Source: Lewinellaceae bacterium (GTDB lineage Bacteria; Bacteroidota; Bacteroidia; Chitinophagales; Saprospiraceae). Taken from it: a stretch of DNA of 64,000 bases. Below the pieces are notes generated by a model. It saw only the letters and a program-made list of their open reading frames with translations, searched no databases and was not told the DNA's origin. The position numbers were made by a program, and so were the translations under genes. Below are positions 54,649 through 62,903 of this stretch, piece after piece (within the stretch, counting starts at the first letter, position 1; the number at the start of each line of letters is the position of its first letter). The stretch spans positions 372,001 through 436,000 of the forward strand of contig JACJYB010000002.1 in assembly GCA_020636355.1 (NCBI GenBank), in the 5' to 3' direction.

Positions 54649-55589
54649 TTTTCCGGGACGATTGCATCATAATACGCAACAGCATAACCTCCCCAAACAC
54701 CCAGACCACCTTGTATGTTCGTACTTACCCGGACGTAGCTGGAGAACGGTCCACCACTGTTGCGGCTGGATTCGAAGGTATTCCAAAATTTGAAATGTTC
54801 GGCATCGATGTTGGTCCATTTTATTGAAATGGTATCCCCTCGATGAAAGAGGCCAAATACTTCCGGGTTATCATCCGGAGTGTCTTCCGGAGAATTGATC
54901 CGGAAATCGAGGGACTTCCCGTTGAATAATGCATCGTCAGATACGGATGCAAATCCGGGGTCGTAAATGCCATCGTTGATCCGGATAAATTGCCGGTAAT
55001 AATTGGTTTCATCGGCCGGATCGGAAACGGTGGCTATGAGCTGGGCCAATGAGTCAATGGGCGTTCCGGGTGTCGGCTCAAATCGGAATGAATCCAATGG
55101 CACCAGTTCCGGTATGGTAGTAGTTGCCTCAAGCACCTCTCCTTCAGCTTCTACATGCAACTGATATTGTTTCCCAAACTGGCCCACGACCTGTCCGCTC
55201 AAATCGACATACACACAGATATTGATCTGAAGACTATCCGGATCGAAACCAAACTCACGGGCTACCACCTCCCGCAACGTGGTATCCAGTTCATTCAAAC
55301 AAATTTCCGGAAGGGTGGCGGTGATGCCATCGTACGATACCTGGACCAATGCATTGTGGACATAGCTCCCTTCCAGATCACCCGGGTTGAGCTTTTGGAA
55401 AAATGACCTGGAACGGGTGAGAATGACATAAGCCGGCATGGGTTGGTCTCCCGCTTCAACATAACCTTCCACGACCAGCTTCGCTGGACTATCGATGGTA
55501 TCCGGAATGTATTCTTCCTCACACCCCATTCCTGAAATGACAACCAGGCCAATCAGCCAGATGATCCATTTATTGCTTCTACGTGCCAT
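54645..55589 (-). CDS. DUF4249 lipoprotein
   Basis: The start is set at the ATG that overlaps the receptor stop by one base (TAATG at 55589); a Met three codons upstream is possible. The product has a lipoprotein signal (IIWLIGLVVISGMGC) and the DUF4249 blocks PAKLVVEGYV, LTRSRSFF and VYVDLSGQVVGQFGKQYQLHVE. DUF4249 proteins are paired with TonB-dependent receptors in Bacteroidota and are thought to sit on the cell surface. The role is unproven. Confidence 0.92.
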   Translation of the reverse strand: MARRSNKWIIWLIGLVVISGMGCEEEYIPDTIDSPAKLVVEGYVEAGDQPMPAYVILTRSRSFFQKLNPGDLEGSYVHNALVQVSYDGITATLPEICLNELDTTLREVVAREFGFDPDSLQINICVYVDLSGQVVGQFGKQYQLHVEAEGEVLEATTTIPELVPLDSFRFEPTPGTPIDSLAQLIATVSDPADETNYYRQFIRINDGIYDPGFASVSDDALFNGKSLDFRINSPEDTPDDNPEVFGLFHRGDTISIKWTNIDAEHFKFWNTFESSRNSGGPFSSYVRVSTNIQGGLGVWGGYAVAYYDAIVPEK

Positions 55590-57928
55590 TACTTCCATTT
55601 AAAATTCCAGGTTACTGAAGGGATAACCGGAAATATTGAAACCTTATAAGCTTTTGCCTGAGCCTCACCGGTTGCCAGGTTGGTATCGATATCGGTATAG
55701 GTAAAATATGGGTTACGATGGTTGTAAACATTGTATACCGAAAAAGTCCAGCTGCCCTGAAAACGTTTTTGAGCCGACTTTGCCGGCACATAAGTTGCCG
55801 AAATATCCAACCGGTGATAGGGCTCCAACCTGGAACTATTGCGTGGGCCATATTCCGTCACCAGGTCTTGACCGATCAGGTATACGCCATTCACGGGCGT
55901 GTAGGCCCTGCCGGTGCCATACACCACTACCCCTCCGAAACTCCAGCGATCATTGAGCCGGTAATTGGCAACCACCGAAACATCGTGCGTTCTGTCAAAT
56001 GTGGTCGGATACCATCGTCCTTCTTCAATCGCTGAAAAGGACCGCTCGGAGCGCGAGATGGTATAACCTATCCAGCCGTTGAGGTCCCCTTTCGATTTGC
56101 GCAGGAAAAACTCGGCGCCGTAAGCCCGCCCTACTCCAAACACAAAGTCATCTTCCACATCGTTAGAGAGGTTGTTCACGTAAGAATCACGATAATCAAT
56201 TTGGTTGGCCAGGTCGCGGAAATACACTTCTACAGAGGTCTCTAACAAATTATCCTTCCAGTTTTTGAACACACCCAAAGCGTACTGGATTCCTTGCTGG
56301 GGTTTGACGACTTCCGTGCTGGGCACCCAAACGTCCGTAGGCAGGGTGCTTGCAGAATTACTCACCAAATGGATGTACTGGTTGGTAAAGGTAACCGCTG
56401 CCTTTAGGGAGGCAGAAGGTCTCAATTGCCAGCGCAGGGCTGCCCTGGGTTCCAAGCCATCGTAAGTTGTCACCGGGCTCCAGGCCCCGTATTCGCTTCC
56501 GTTCAGCTTAGAAGTATAAGGGCCTACCTGGCTAAAACGCGAATAGCGCATGCCTAATTGGACGTTGAACTTCGATCCCAGCTTGATTTCATCCTGAATA
56601 TATGCGGCTGTCTCCACGCCATATTTATCCGTAAAATCGGATCCGAATGTAACGTCACCGCTGGACCCCTGTACGACATTAGGTACAAACCGGTGGTGAA
56701 TGGCATTGATTCCAAATCGGATGGCGTGACGGTAATTCGGGTAATAATCGAAATCCAGTTTGGTATTCCAATCCCGCACCCCGGAGAACAGCTTAAATTG
56801 AAAGAGGTCCTGGCCTCCGGAAAAACTGAAGTCGTAATCGTTGTAGATCACGGAGGTATTCATAAAAAGCCTGTCGTTAAACAGGTGGTTCCATCGCAGG
56901 GTTGCCGTGGCATTTCCGTAGGGCATCCGAAGGTTAAAATCCGACTGGTTGGAATTAAATGCAAAAACGTCACGGCCGAAATACCCACTGAGGTATAGAC
57001 GGTCTTTTTGAGAAAATTGATAATTCAATTTGGTGTTCAGGTCATAGAAATAATAATTGGTCCCCGCAAAATTGCTTTTGCGAATAAGCGGCTGAGCCAG
57101 ATCAAGTGCATAGGTCCGGCGGGCTGAAACCATAAAAGAGCTCTTTTCTTTTACGACGGGTCCCTGGATGGTAAGGCGTGACGCAATAAGACCGATCCCC
57201 CCATCCACCGCATATTTTTGGTTGTTGCCTTCTTTCATCTGAACATCCACCACCGAAGACAAACGGCCGCCGTACTGCGCCGGCATGTCCCCCTTAATCA
57301 GCGTCGTATTTTTGATGGCGTCTGCATTAAATACCGAGAAAAATCCCAGCAAATGGCCCGTATTGTAGACAGGTGCTTCATCCAGCAAAATCAGGTTCTG
57401 GTCAGCGCCACCTCCTCGTACATAAAATCCTGAACTTCCTTCCCCACTCGACATGACGCCGGGTAACAGTTGGAGGGTCTTCAGAATATCCACCTCACCA
57501 AAAACTGCAGGAAGCAATTTGATATTTTCAATGGGCAAGTCTATTTTTCCCAATTCCGTGCTGGTCACATTGCGGTCGCGCTGCTCGGCAACCACGACCA
57601 CTTCCTCCATGGAGACACCTTCATTCAAGTTGATATTTACCGACTGATTGGCCTGGAGGTGGATGGAGGTCTGCTGATCCCGGTAACCCAGGTAAGAAAA
57701 CACCAGGGTATAGTCTCCCGCAGGCAAGGTCAGCGAATAGAAGCCATAGGCATTCGTGGATGTTCCCTGGCCCGGGTCAGCCTGATTATAGACATTTGCC
57801 CCAATCAGCGTTTCTCCACTGTTGGCATCTTTCACGTAACCGCTTATCGTGGCATTCTGCGCTGGCAAAATCGCGGCCATTAATATTAAACAGCAACCAA
57901 TAATCAGGGTCAGTCTTGAGGTGTTCAT
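55589..57928 (-). CDS. TonB-dependent receptor with N-terminal regulatory domain
   Basis: The start is set at the Met of MNTSRLTLIIGC (57928), which begins a signal peptide ending LPAQ. The 779-residue protein has a carboxypeptidase-like domain (about 25-105, ATISGYVKDANSGETLIGAN), a plug (about 115-235, with LPGVMSSGEGSSGFYVRGGG) and a beta barrel ending VTWNFKWK. It lacks the SusC-specific features and pairs with DUF4249, a separate class of transporter whose cargo is unknown. It heads a cluster with DUF4249, the NAD(P)-binding protein and GldC. Confidence 0.94.
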   Translation of the reverse strand: MNTSRLTLIIGCCLILMAAILPAQNATISGYVKDANSGETLIGANVYNQADPGQGTSTNAYGFYSLTLPAGDYTLVFSYLGYRDQQTSIHLQANQSVNINLNEGVSMEEVVVVAEQRDRNVTSTELGKIDLPIENIKLLPAVFGEVDILKTLQLLPGVMSSGEGSSGFYVRGGGADQNLILLDEAPVYNTGHLLGFFSVFNADAIKNTTLIKGDMPAQYGGRLSSVVDVQMKEGNNQKYAVDGGIGLIASRLTIQGPVVKEKSSFMVSARRTYALDLAQPLIRKSNFAGTNYYFYDLNTKLNYQFSQKDRLYLSGYFGRDVFAFNSNQSDFNLRMPYGNATATLRWNHLFNDRLFMNTSVIYNDYDFSFSGGQDLFQFKLFSGVRDWNTKLDFDYYPNYRHAIRFGINAIHHRFVPNVVQGSSGDVTFGSDFTDKYGVETAAYIQDEIKLGSKFNVQLGMRYSRFSQVGPYTSKLNGSEYGAWSPVTTYDGLEPRAALRWQLRPSASLKAAVTFTNQYIHLVSNSASTLPTDVWVPSTEVVKPQQGIQYALGVFKNWKDNLLETSVEVYFRDLANQIDYRDSYVNNLSNDVEDDFVFGVGRAYGAEFFLRKSKGDLNGWIGYTISRSERSFSAIEEGRWYPTTFDRTHDVSVVANYRLNDRWSFGGVVVYGTGRAYTPVNGVYLIGQDLVTEYGPRNSSRLEPYHRLDISATYVPAKSAQKRFQGSWTFSVYNVYNHRNPYFTYTDIDTNLATGEAQAKAYKVSIFPVIPSVTWNFKWK

Positions 57929-58002
57929 AGTCAAGTATTCGAAAGGGCGTTTCGCAGGAATTAATTCCGAAAGCAAAAATAAGCTTGTACACCCTTGCCA
58001 TG

Positions 58003-58779
58003 CTAGCCCTTCCAGGGAGATACTCGATAACCAGCCTGTTTTAATAGACGAATCAGTCCGTAGTTGCCCCAAAGATGCGCTGCACCGACGGCAACCAGCA
58101 CAATTTGGTTTTCAATCAGATTTTCCATGGCGGAGAACATGGCTTTGTTCCGATCATACAACATTAATTTTCTATACGGTCCCAATTGCTTCTTACTGGA
58201 CCGGTAAAGTTGTGGCAACCGCTGCAGCCGGTAGCTTTCCACCATTTCGCCTATCATGCGCTTGAATCGACGTGGAGAACGGGCAATGGACTTCAGGCTC
58301 TTAAGCTGCCAGCTCAAATCCAGGAGACCAGCTATCTCCATTTGTTTAGCGATGGACTCCAGTCCGGTTCTGGGCAATTGTTTTCGTTCGGCCAGGTTCC
58401 AAATGAAGTGATCGATGGGACGTCCTCCTCTGGGCAGAATCTTCTCAATCAAAAACTGATAGATGAATAGTGGAGGCACCCAATCCCATTGCCGGAGGTC
58501 AATATCAAAGAAGCGAATTATTTGTTGGCGAAGCCGGTCATATTGGCGGGCAGGAAGTTGATCACTGAGGCCTTTCTCCATCACCGGCAATCCGGAGTTT
58601 TCCATCGATTGCAAATCGATTTCAGTGGCCAGCAGGTCTATTTGATCGATCAACTCATGGCAGCGGCTCTGCAGGTCCGGAAACAACCCACTATCCAGAT
58701 GCATGGTTCCAAATAAAAAAACAGCCGGTTTGCCAGGTTGACGGGCAACCCATATCAAATGATCGAAAGGACCTGGCAT
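58003..58779 (-). CDS. TraB/GumN-family protein
   Basis: The 258-residue protein has the family motifs FLFGTMHLDSG near the N-terminus and VLVAVGAAHLWGNYGLIRLL near the C-terminus, which form two metal-binding histidine sites in this fold. There is no signal peptide. The family is thought to include metal proteases of the Tiki type; no activity is proven for this branch. The start codon overlaps the stop of the Lrp gene by one base, so the two are co-translated. Confidence 0.9.
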   Translation of the reverse strand: MPGPFDHLIWVARQPGKPAVFLFGTMHLDSGLFPDLQSRCHELIDQIDLLATEIDLQSMENSGLPVMEKGLSDQLPARQYDRLRQQIIRFFDIDLRQWDWVPPLFIYQFLIEKILPRGGRPIDHFIWNLAERKQLPRTGLESIAKQMEIAGLLDLSWQLKSLKSIARSPRRFKRMIGEMVESYRLQRLPQLYRSSKKQLGPYRKLMLYDRNKAMFSAMENLIENQIVLVAVGAAHLWGNYGLIRLLKQAGYRVSPWKG

Positions 58780-59255
58780 TAATCTTCTTTGCCGTAATCA
58801 AACGGCAGAACCTTTGAATCTTTAACCGTTGACAAGGTCACCAAGGTTTTAAGCCGCTCTATCTCGCCAATCTGTGACAACGTCTTAAACAAGAGCTGCT
58901 CGTAGGTAGGGATGTCTTTGCAGACCACCTTGAGCAACAAATCCGCTTCACCGGTGATGATGTAGCATTCGGTTATCTCATCGATGTGCTGGATCTTCTC
59001 GATAAAAAGATCCAGCACATTTTCTTTTTTCCAGGCAAGGGAAACCAACACAAAGGTCTTGACATTCAAGCCAATTGATTGTGGATTTACCTCCGCGTGG
59101 TAACTGTCTATGATATTGGTTTGCTCCAGCTTCTTAACCCGTTCCAGAGTTGGTGCCGGAGAAAGGTTTATTTTTTTAGAAAGCTCCAGATTGGTAATCT
59201 TACTATTCTCCTGGAGTAACTTGAGTATTTTACGATCTATCTTATCCAATTTCAT
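58779..59255 (-). CDS. Lrp/AsnC-family transcription regulator
   Basis: The 158-residue protein has an N-terminal HTH (about 1-60, KIDRKILKLLQENSKITNLE) and a C-terminal RAM ligand-binding domain (about 65-150, VLVSLAWKKENVLDLF and ECYIITGEADLLLKVVCKD). Lrp proteins respond to amino acids. It follows the glutamate dehydrogenase gene by 63 bases on the same strand, so it is a reasonable candidate to regulate that gene, though the sequence shows no operator. Confidence 0.95.
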   Translation of the reverse strand: MKLDKIDRKILKLLQENSKITNLELSKKINLSPAPTLERVKKLEQTNIIDSYHAEVNPQSIGLNVKTFVLVSLAWKKENVLDLFIEKIQHIDEITECYIITGEADLLLKVVCKDIPTYEQLLFKTLSQIGEIERLKTLVTLSTVKDSKVLPFDYGKED

Positions 59256-59318
59256 GATGTATGACCCATTTGGTGCAAAATAAACAATATAATAAAATAA
59301 GGATATTCCCGATGTGGC

Positions 59319-60725
59319 TTACGGGAAAATCCCCAGATTGTAATAATCCGAAGCGATTTTCTCCAGTGCAACTACGAATGCAGCGGTCCTCAGGTCTTCA
59401 CAATTACGCTTGCGCTTGCGCACTTCGTTGATTTCGTGATATGCCGTCACCATGGTTTCCTCCAATCCGGAACGAACCAGGTCAATCTCGTCAGCGCCTC
59501 TGGTCAGAAAATCCTTTTCTTTGTTGCCGATGGACTTTCCAGTCTGCTTTTCAATCAAGCCCACCAGATTCGAATAGGTATTGTGGTCGAATCGTTTCTC
59601 CATGCGTCCAAAACGCATGTGCGAAAGGTTTTTTAGCCACTCGAAATACGATACGGTCACCCCGCCTGCATTGATATACATATCGGGAATGATCATCACT
59701 CCTTTTTTGCGCAATACTTCATCTGCTTCTGCGCTCACCGGTCCGTTGGCTGCTTCAGCAATGATTTTGGCCTTGATGTTATGCACGTTATCGATGTGAA
59801 TCTGATTCTCCAGCGCGGCGGGTACCAGAATATCACATTCCAATTCGAGCGCTGCTTCCCGGCTGGGAAGGTTTTTGGCTCCGTTAAAATTCAGAATGCT
59901 GCCGGTTGCCTTCCGGTGCTTCAGCAATTTTTCAATGTTGATGCCATTGGGATTGTATATGGAGCCTTCGTATTCGGATATGGCAATGATCTTCACATCT
60001 CCTTCATCCTGAGAGATCATCCCGGTATACGATCCCACATTACCTAATCCCTGAATCACCATGGTTTTGCCGGCAAGTCCGGGCTCCAGTCCGATCTTTC
60101 TCATGTCTTCTTTGATCGAAACCGCTTCACGCATGGCATAATAAACCCCTCTTCCGGTTGCTTCTGTTCTCCCCCGAATACCGTTTTGGGAGACCGGTTT
60201 TCCGGTAACGCAGGCCACGGCATCGATATCACCACCTTTGAAACTCATGTAGGTATCCAGTATCCAGGCCATTTCACGTGCCCCGGTACCGTAATCTGGT
60301 GCAGGAACATCCAGTCCCGGGCCGATGAAGTTCTTTTTGATCAATTCGGCAGTATAGCGCCGGGTAATCGCCTGCAATTGTTCCGGCGTGTATTTCCAGG
60401 GGGTAATTTTTATCCCACCCTTGGCACCTCCGAAGGGAACATCGACGAGCGCACATTTGTACGTCATCAGTGAAGCCAATGCCATCACTTCATCCTGCGT
60501 CACCCGTGAACTATACCGGATACCGCCTTTAGTCGGTTGACGGTGCTGGCTATGCTGGACGCGGTAGGCTTCAATAACTTTGTACTGATTTCCAATCTTG
60601 ACCGGAAACCGGAGCTGAAGTACCGAATTACATTCTCTGATTTGATGGAGCAGTCCTTTAGGGATCTTTGTCATTGCGGCAGCGCGGTCAAAATTACTCT
60701 GCACGCTCTCATAAAATGTTGACAT
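59319..60725 (-). CDS. Glu/Leu/Phe/Val dehydrogenase (glutamate dehydrogenase-like)
   Basis: The 468-residue protein has the substrate-binding lysines Lys66 (PTKGGIR) and Lys90, the catalytic Lys102 in PFGGAKGGIK, and a Rossmann loop QGLGNVGSYTG near 223-233. It interconverts an amino acid and its 2-oxo acid with NAD(P). The exact substrate, most likely glutamate, cannot be fixed by eye. It is four bases downstream of ccmD, so it shares a transcript with the cytochrome genes, and an Lrp regulator follows. Confidence 0.94.
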   Translation of the reverse strand: MSTFYESVQSNFDRAAAMTKIPKGLLHQIRECNSVLQLRFPVKIGNQYKVIEAYRVQHSQHRQPTKGGIRYSSRVTQDEVMALASLMTYKCALVDVPFGGAKGGIKITPWKYTPEQLQAITRRYTAELIKKNFIGPGLDVPAPDYGTGAREMAWILDTYMSFKGGDIDAVACVTGKPVSQNGIRGRTEATGRGVYYAMREAVSIKEDMRKIGLEPGLAGKTMVIQGLGNVGSYTGMISQDEGDVKIIAISEYEGSIYNPNGINIEKLLKHRKATGSILNFNGAKNLPSREAALELECDILVPAALENQIHIDNVHNIKAKIIAEAANGPVSAEADEVLRKKGVMIIPDMYINAGGVTVSYFEWLKNLSHMRFGRMEKRFDHNTYSNLVGLIEKQTGKSIGNKEKDFLTRGADEIDLVRSGLEETMVTAYHEINEVRKRKRNCEDLRTAAFVVALEKIASDYYNLGIFP

Positions 60726-60729
60726 ATGT

Positions 60730-60942
60730 TTATTTTTGGTTAAGGTCTTTCTCCATTTTCCGCATACGCCGGTCCAGGTTGATTAAAAACAGGACAATAC
60801 CCAGAAAGCTCAACACAATAACCGCTACGACGACATAGATTTTACCGGAATTCCGATAATAATCCAGTGTCTGCGATTGCCCCCACAACAGCTGTGTGGT
60901 GAATACCAACATTATGACGGAAAGGACTCTTGAAATACGCAT
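60730..60942 (-). CDS. CcmD-like small membrane protein
   Basis: The start is set at the Met of MRISRVLSVIML (60942). The 70-residue product has a signal-like first helix ending LLWGQ, the motif LDYYRNSGKIYVVVAVIVLS with the second helix, and a charged tail NLDRRMRKMEKDLNQ. This is the form of CcmD found in Bacteroidota, a small partner in haem export for cytochrome c maturation. It lies between ccsA (77 bases) and the dehydrogenase. Confidence 0.8.
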   Translation of the reverse strand: MRISRVLSVIMLVFTTQLLWGQSQTLDYYRNSGKIYVVVAVIVLSFLGIVLFLINLDRRMRKMEKDLNQK

Positions 60943-61019
60943 CTTATAAAATGATCGAAAACCATTTTTTAGATGGGCCAAATATAATTCTAAATGACGA
61001 ACCATTATTGCTTGGATTA

Positions 61020-62075
61020 TTATTGTTCCGTTAAATTTCTACTGCGCATGAGATAAAGTATTTTCAGGTACCGGAAGGTAAGTTGAGCGACCCAGGTTCC
61101 TAAAAGCGTCCAACCAATGATGGCCGGATAAAAAACCAGCCGCATGGTATTGTCCAGATCTTCACCACCCATTGCCGGATTACCACCACTTCCGGGGTGC
61201 AGACTATCCACCAGGCGCGGAACCACATAGAGGAGCGGTATTAAAGTGGCGAAAGCAAAAATGTTATAGGCGGCACCGGTCCGGGCACGCTTTTCCTGAT
61301 CTTCTATCGATGACCGCAATACAAAATAAGCCAGGTAGATGAGCATAGCCACCGCCGCCATGGTTTGTTTGATGTCCCAACTCCATGCCTTTCCCCAGGT
61401 ATTCGCCGCCCAGATCATCCCCGTCGTGATACCCAGGCAACCGATCAGGATCCCGACTTGCGCATAAGCGTTAGCTTTCAGGTCCCAATCCAGTAATCCG
61501 GAGCGCAGATAACGGATGCTGTACACCATGGACGCTCCAAGGATGAACATCATGGCAAACCATAGTGCCACATGAAAATAGGTGTTGCGGATACTTTCCA
61601 TCAGAATATTCCGGTAAGGAAAATGCAAACTCGTGTTTCGGTCAAATGCAAATTGGGATTCCGGCACCCACGCCCCGGATGAATCCCCATAACCCTCCTT
61701 CATTGAAACGGCAGAAGGCAGGATCGCCGTACCGGTCCCCGCTGGGTAAATAATCAATGTAGCAAATTCGGAAGATCTGGCCCCTTCCGGAAGCGCTGGC
61801 AGATCAAAAATGGCTTTAAGCCGGTAATCGGAAATGACCTGGTATTCCCGCGCCAGAACGCAATGATTGTCATCCAGTTTGAGGACTACATTAAGCTTTT
61901 CGAATTGGCTAAACCGGGTATTGTATCCCCAGACTTCAAATTCCCGGCCGGGTCCGGTGTTCGTCTGGCTGGGTGAAGCCTCTACAATGCCGGGCCCCAG
62001 AGGCACCAGCATGCCGAATAACAATGTGTACAGCAGAATTGCAATTCCCAGATACTTCCACCATTCCAATCGCAT
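61020..62075 (-). CDS. CcsA/CcmC-type haem-handling protein
   Basis: The 351-residue protein has an N-terminal membrane helix (about 8-27), a soluble domain outside the membrane (about 30-160), and six helices with the haem-binding WGKAWSWDIKQTMAAVAML block. This WxWD-type motif binds haem on the outer face in CcsA and CcmC. It works with CcmB and CcmD in delivering haem for cytochrome c assembly. The large soluble insertion near the N-terminus is unusual compared with CcmC of Proteobacteria. It follows ccmB by 11 bases. Confidence 0.9.
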   Translation of the reverse strand: MRLEWWKYLGIAILLYTLLFGMLVPLGPGIVEASPSQTNTGPGREFEVWGYNTRFSQFEKLNVVLKLDDNHCVLAREYQVISDYRLKAIFDLPALPEGARSSEFATLIIYPAGTGTAILPSAVSMKEGYGDSSGAWVPESQFAFDRNTSLHFPYRNILMESIRNTYFHVALWFAMMFILGASMVYSIRYLRSGLLDWDLKANAYAQVGILIGCLGITTGMIWAANTWGKAWSWDIKQTMAAVAMLIYLAYFVLRSSIEDQEKRARTGAAYNIFAFATLIPLLYVVPRLVDSLHPGSGGNPAMGGEDLDNTMRLVFYPAIIGWTLLGTWVAQLTFRYLKILYLMRSRNLTEQ

Positions 62076-62086
62076 GCTTTATTCGT

Positions 62087-62746
62087 TTAGTCCTTCCACA
62101 AAAATGGGAATAACCATAAGGATAATCCCAGTAACAACAAATCAATCGCGAAAAGGATAGTAAAATCACCCTCTATTTCACCGCCCATAGACATCCCGAT
62201 CGTAAATGCGCTCATTCTTACGCCCGTAATCAGGACCGGGAGGAGTACCGGAAAACCAATGATGACGGCCAGCGTGGCGCTTTCTGCTGCCTGATTGGCA
62301 ACAATTGAAATGAAGGTAAGGCAAATGCCAAAACTGACACTCACGGCGGCAACCGTCCCCAAAAACAACGCATAATGCTGAACCGGGCTCTCTATGAATA
62401 CCGATAACAAGAGGTAGATCAGGAGGGCAGCCAGGAATAATAATACAATGTTATAGAGGGTCTTACTGATAAGTAATGTAACCGGGTCGATCAATTGTTG
62501 GAAATAATATTTGCGCTGTCCGCTCTCCTGCTGGTAAGACTTGAGTACCGCATTCATACCCACAAATAAAAAGAGGATCCAATACAGCACATTCCAAACC
62601 GGACCACTGATCTGCTGAAAAGATATAACAATGACAAATACCAGCGTTATTAAATAAAGCAACAGGCCGGAGAGGGCATATTTCAACCGCCATTCGATCA
62701 TCCAGTCCTTGCGGATCAGGGACCATATCTGAGTCATCGCTTTCAC
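62087..62746 (-). CDS. ccmB: Haem exporter membrane subunit CcmB
   Basis: The 219-residue protein has six predicted membrane helices and the CcmB features MTQIWSLIRKDWMIEWRLKY and PVTLLISKTLYNIVLLF. CcmB is the membrane part of the CcmAB transporter that releases holo-CcmE or haem. No CcmA ATPase is in the window. It heads the run ccmB-ccsA-ccmD-dehydrogenase. Confidence 0.9.
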   Translation of the reverse strand: MKAMTQIWSLIRKDWMIEWRLKYALSGLLLYLITLVFVIVISFQQISGPVWNVLYWILFLFVGMNAVLKSYQQESGQRKYYFQQLIDPVTLLISKTLYNIVLLFLAALLIYLLLSVFIESPVQHYALFLGTVAAVSVSFGICLTFISIVANQAAESATLAVIIGFPVLLPVLITGVRMSAFTIGMSMGGEIEGDFTILFAIDLLLLGLSLWLFPFLWKD

Positions 62747-62903
62747 CGCTCAAAGATAAGATGCGGTTTGCCTTTATTCCACTATTGTGATCAACCAATC
62801 GTCCTACAGATTAAAATGATTTATATACATGAAATAAAAATTATTATTTCAATTGATTATATATATCATATTTATGTAATTTGTGCCTCAAAACCTTCAC
62901 TGA

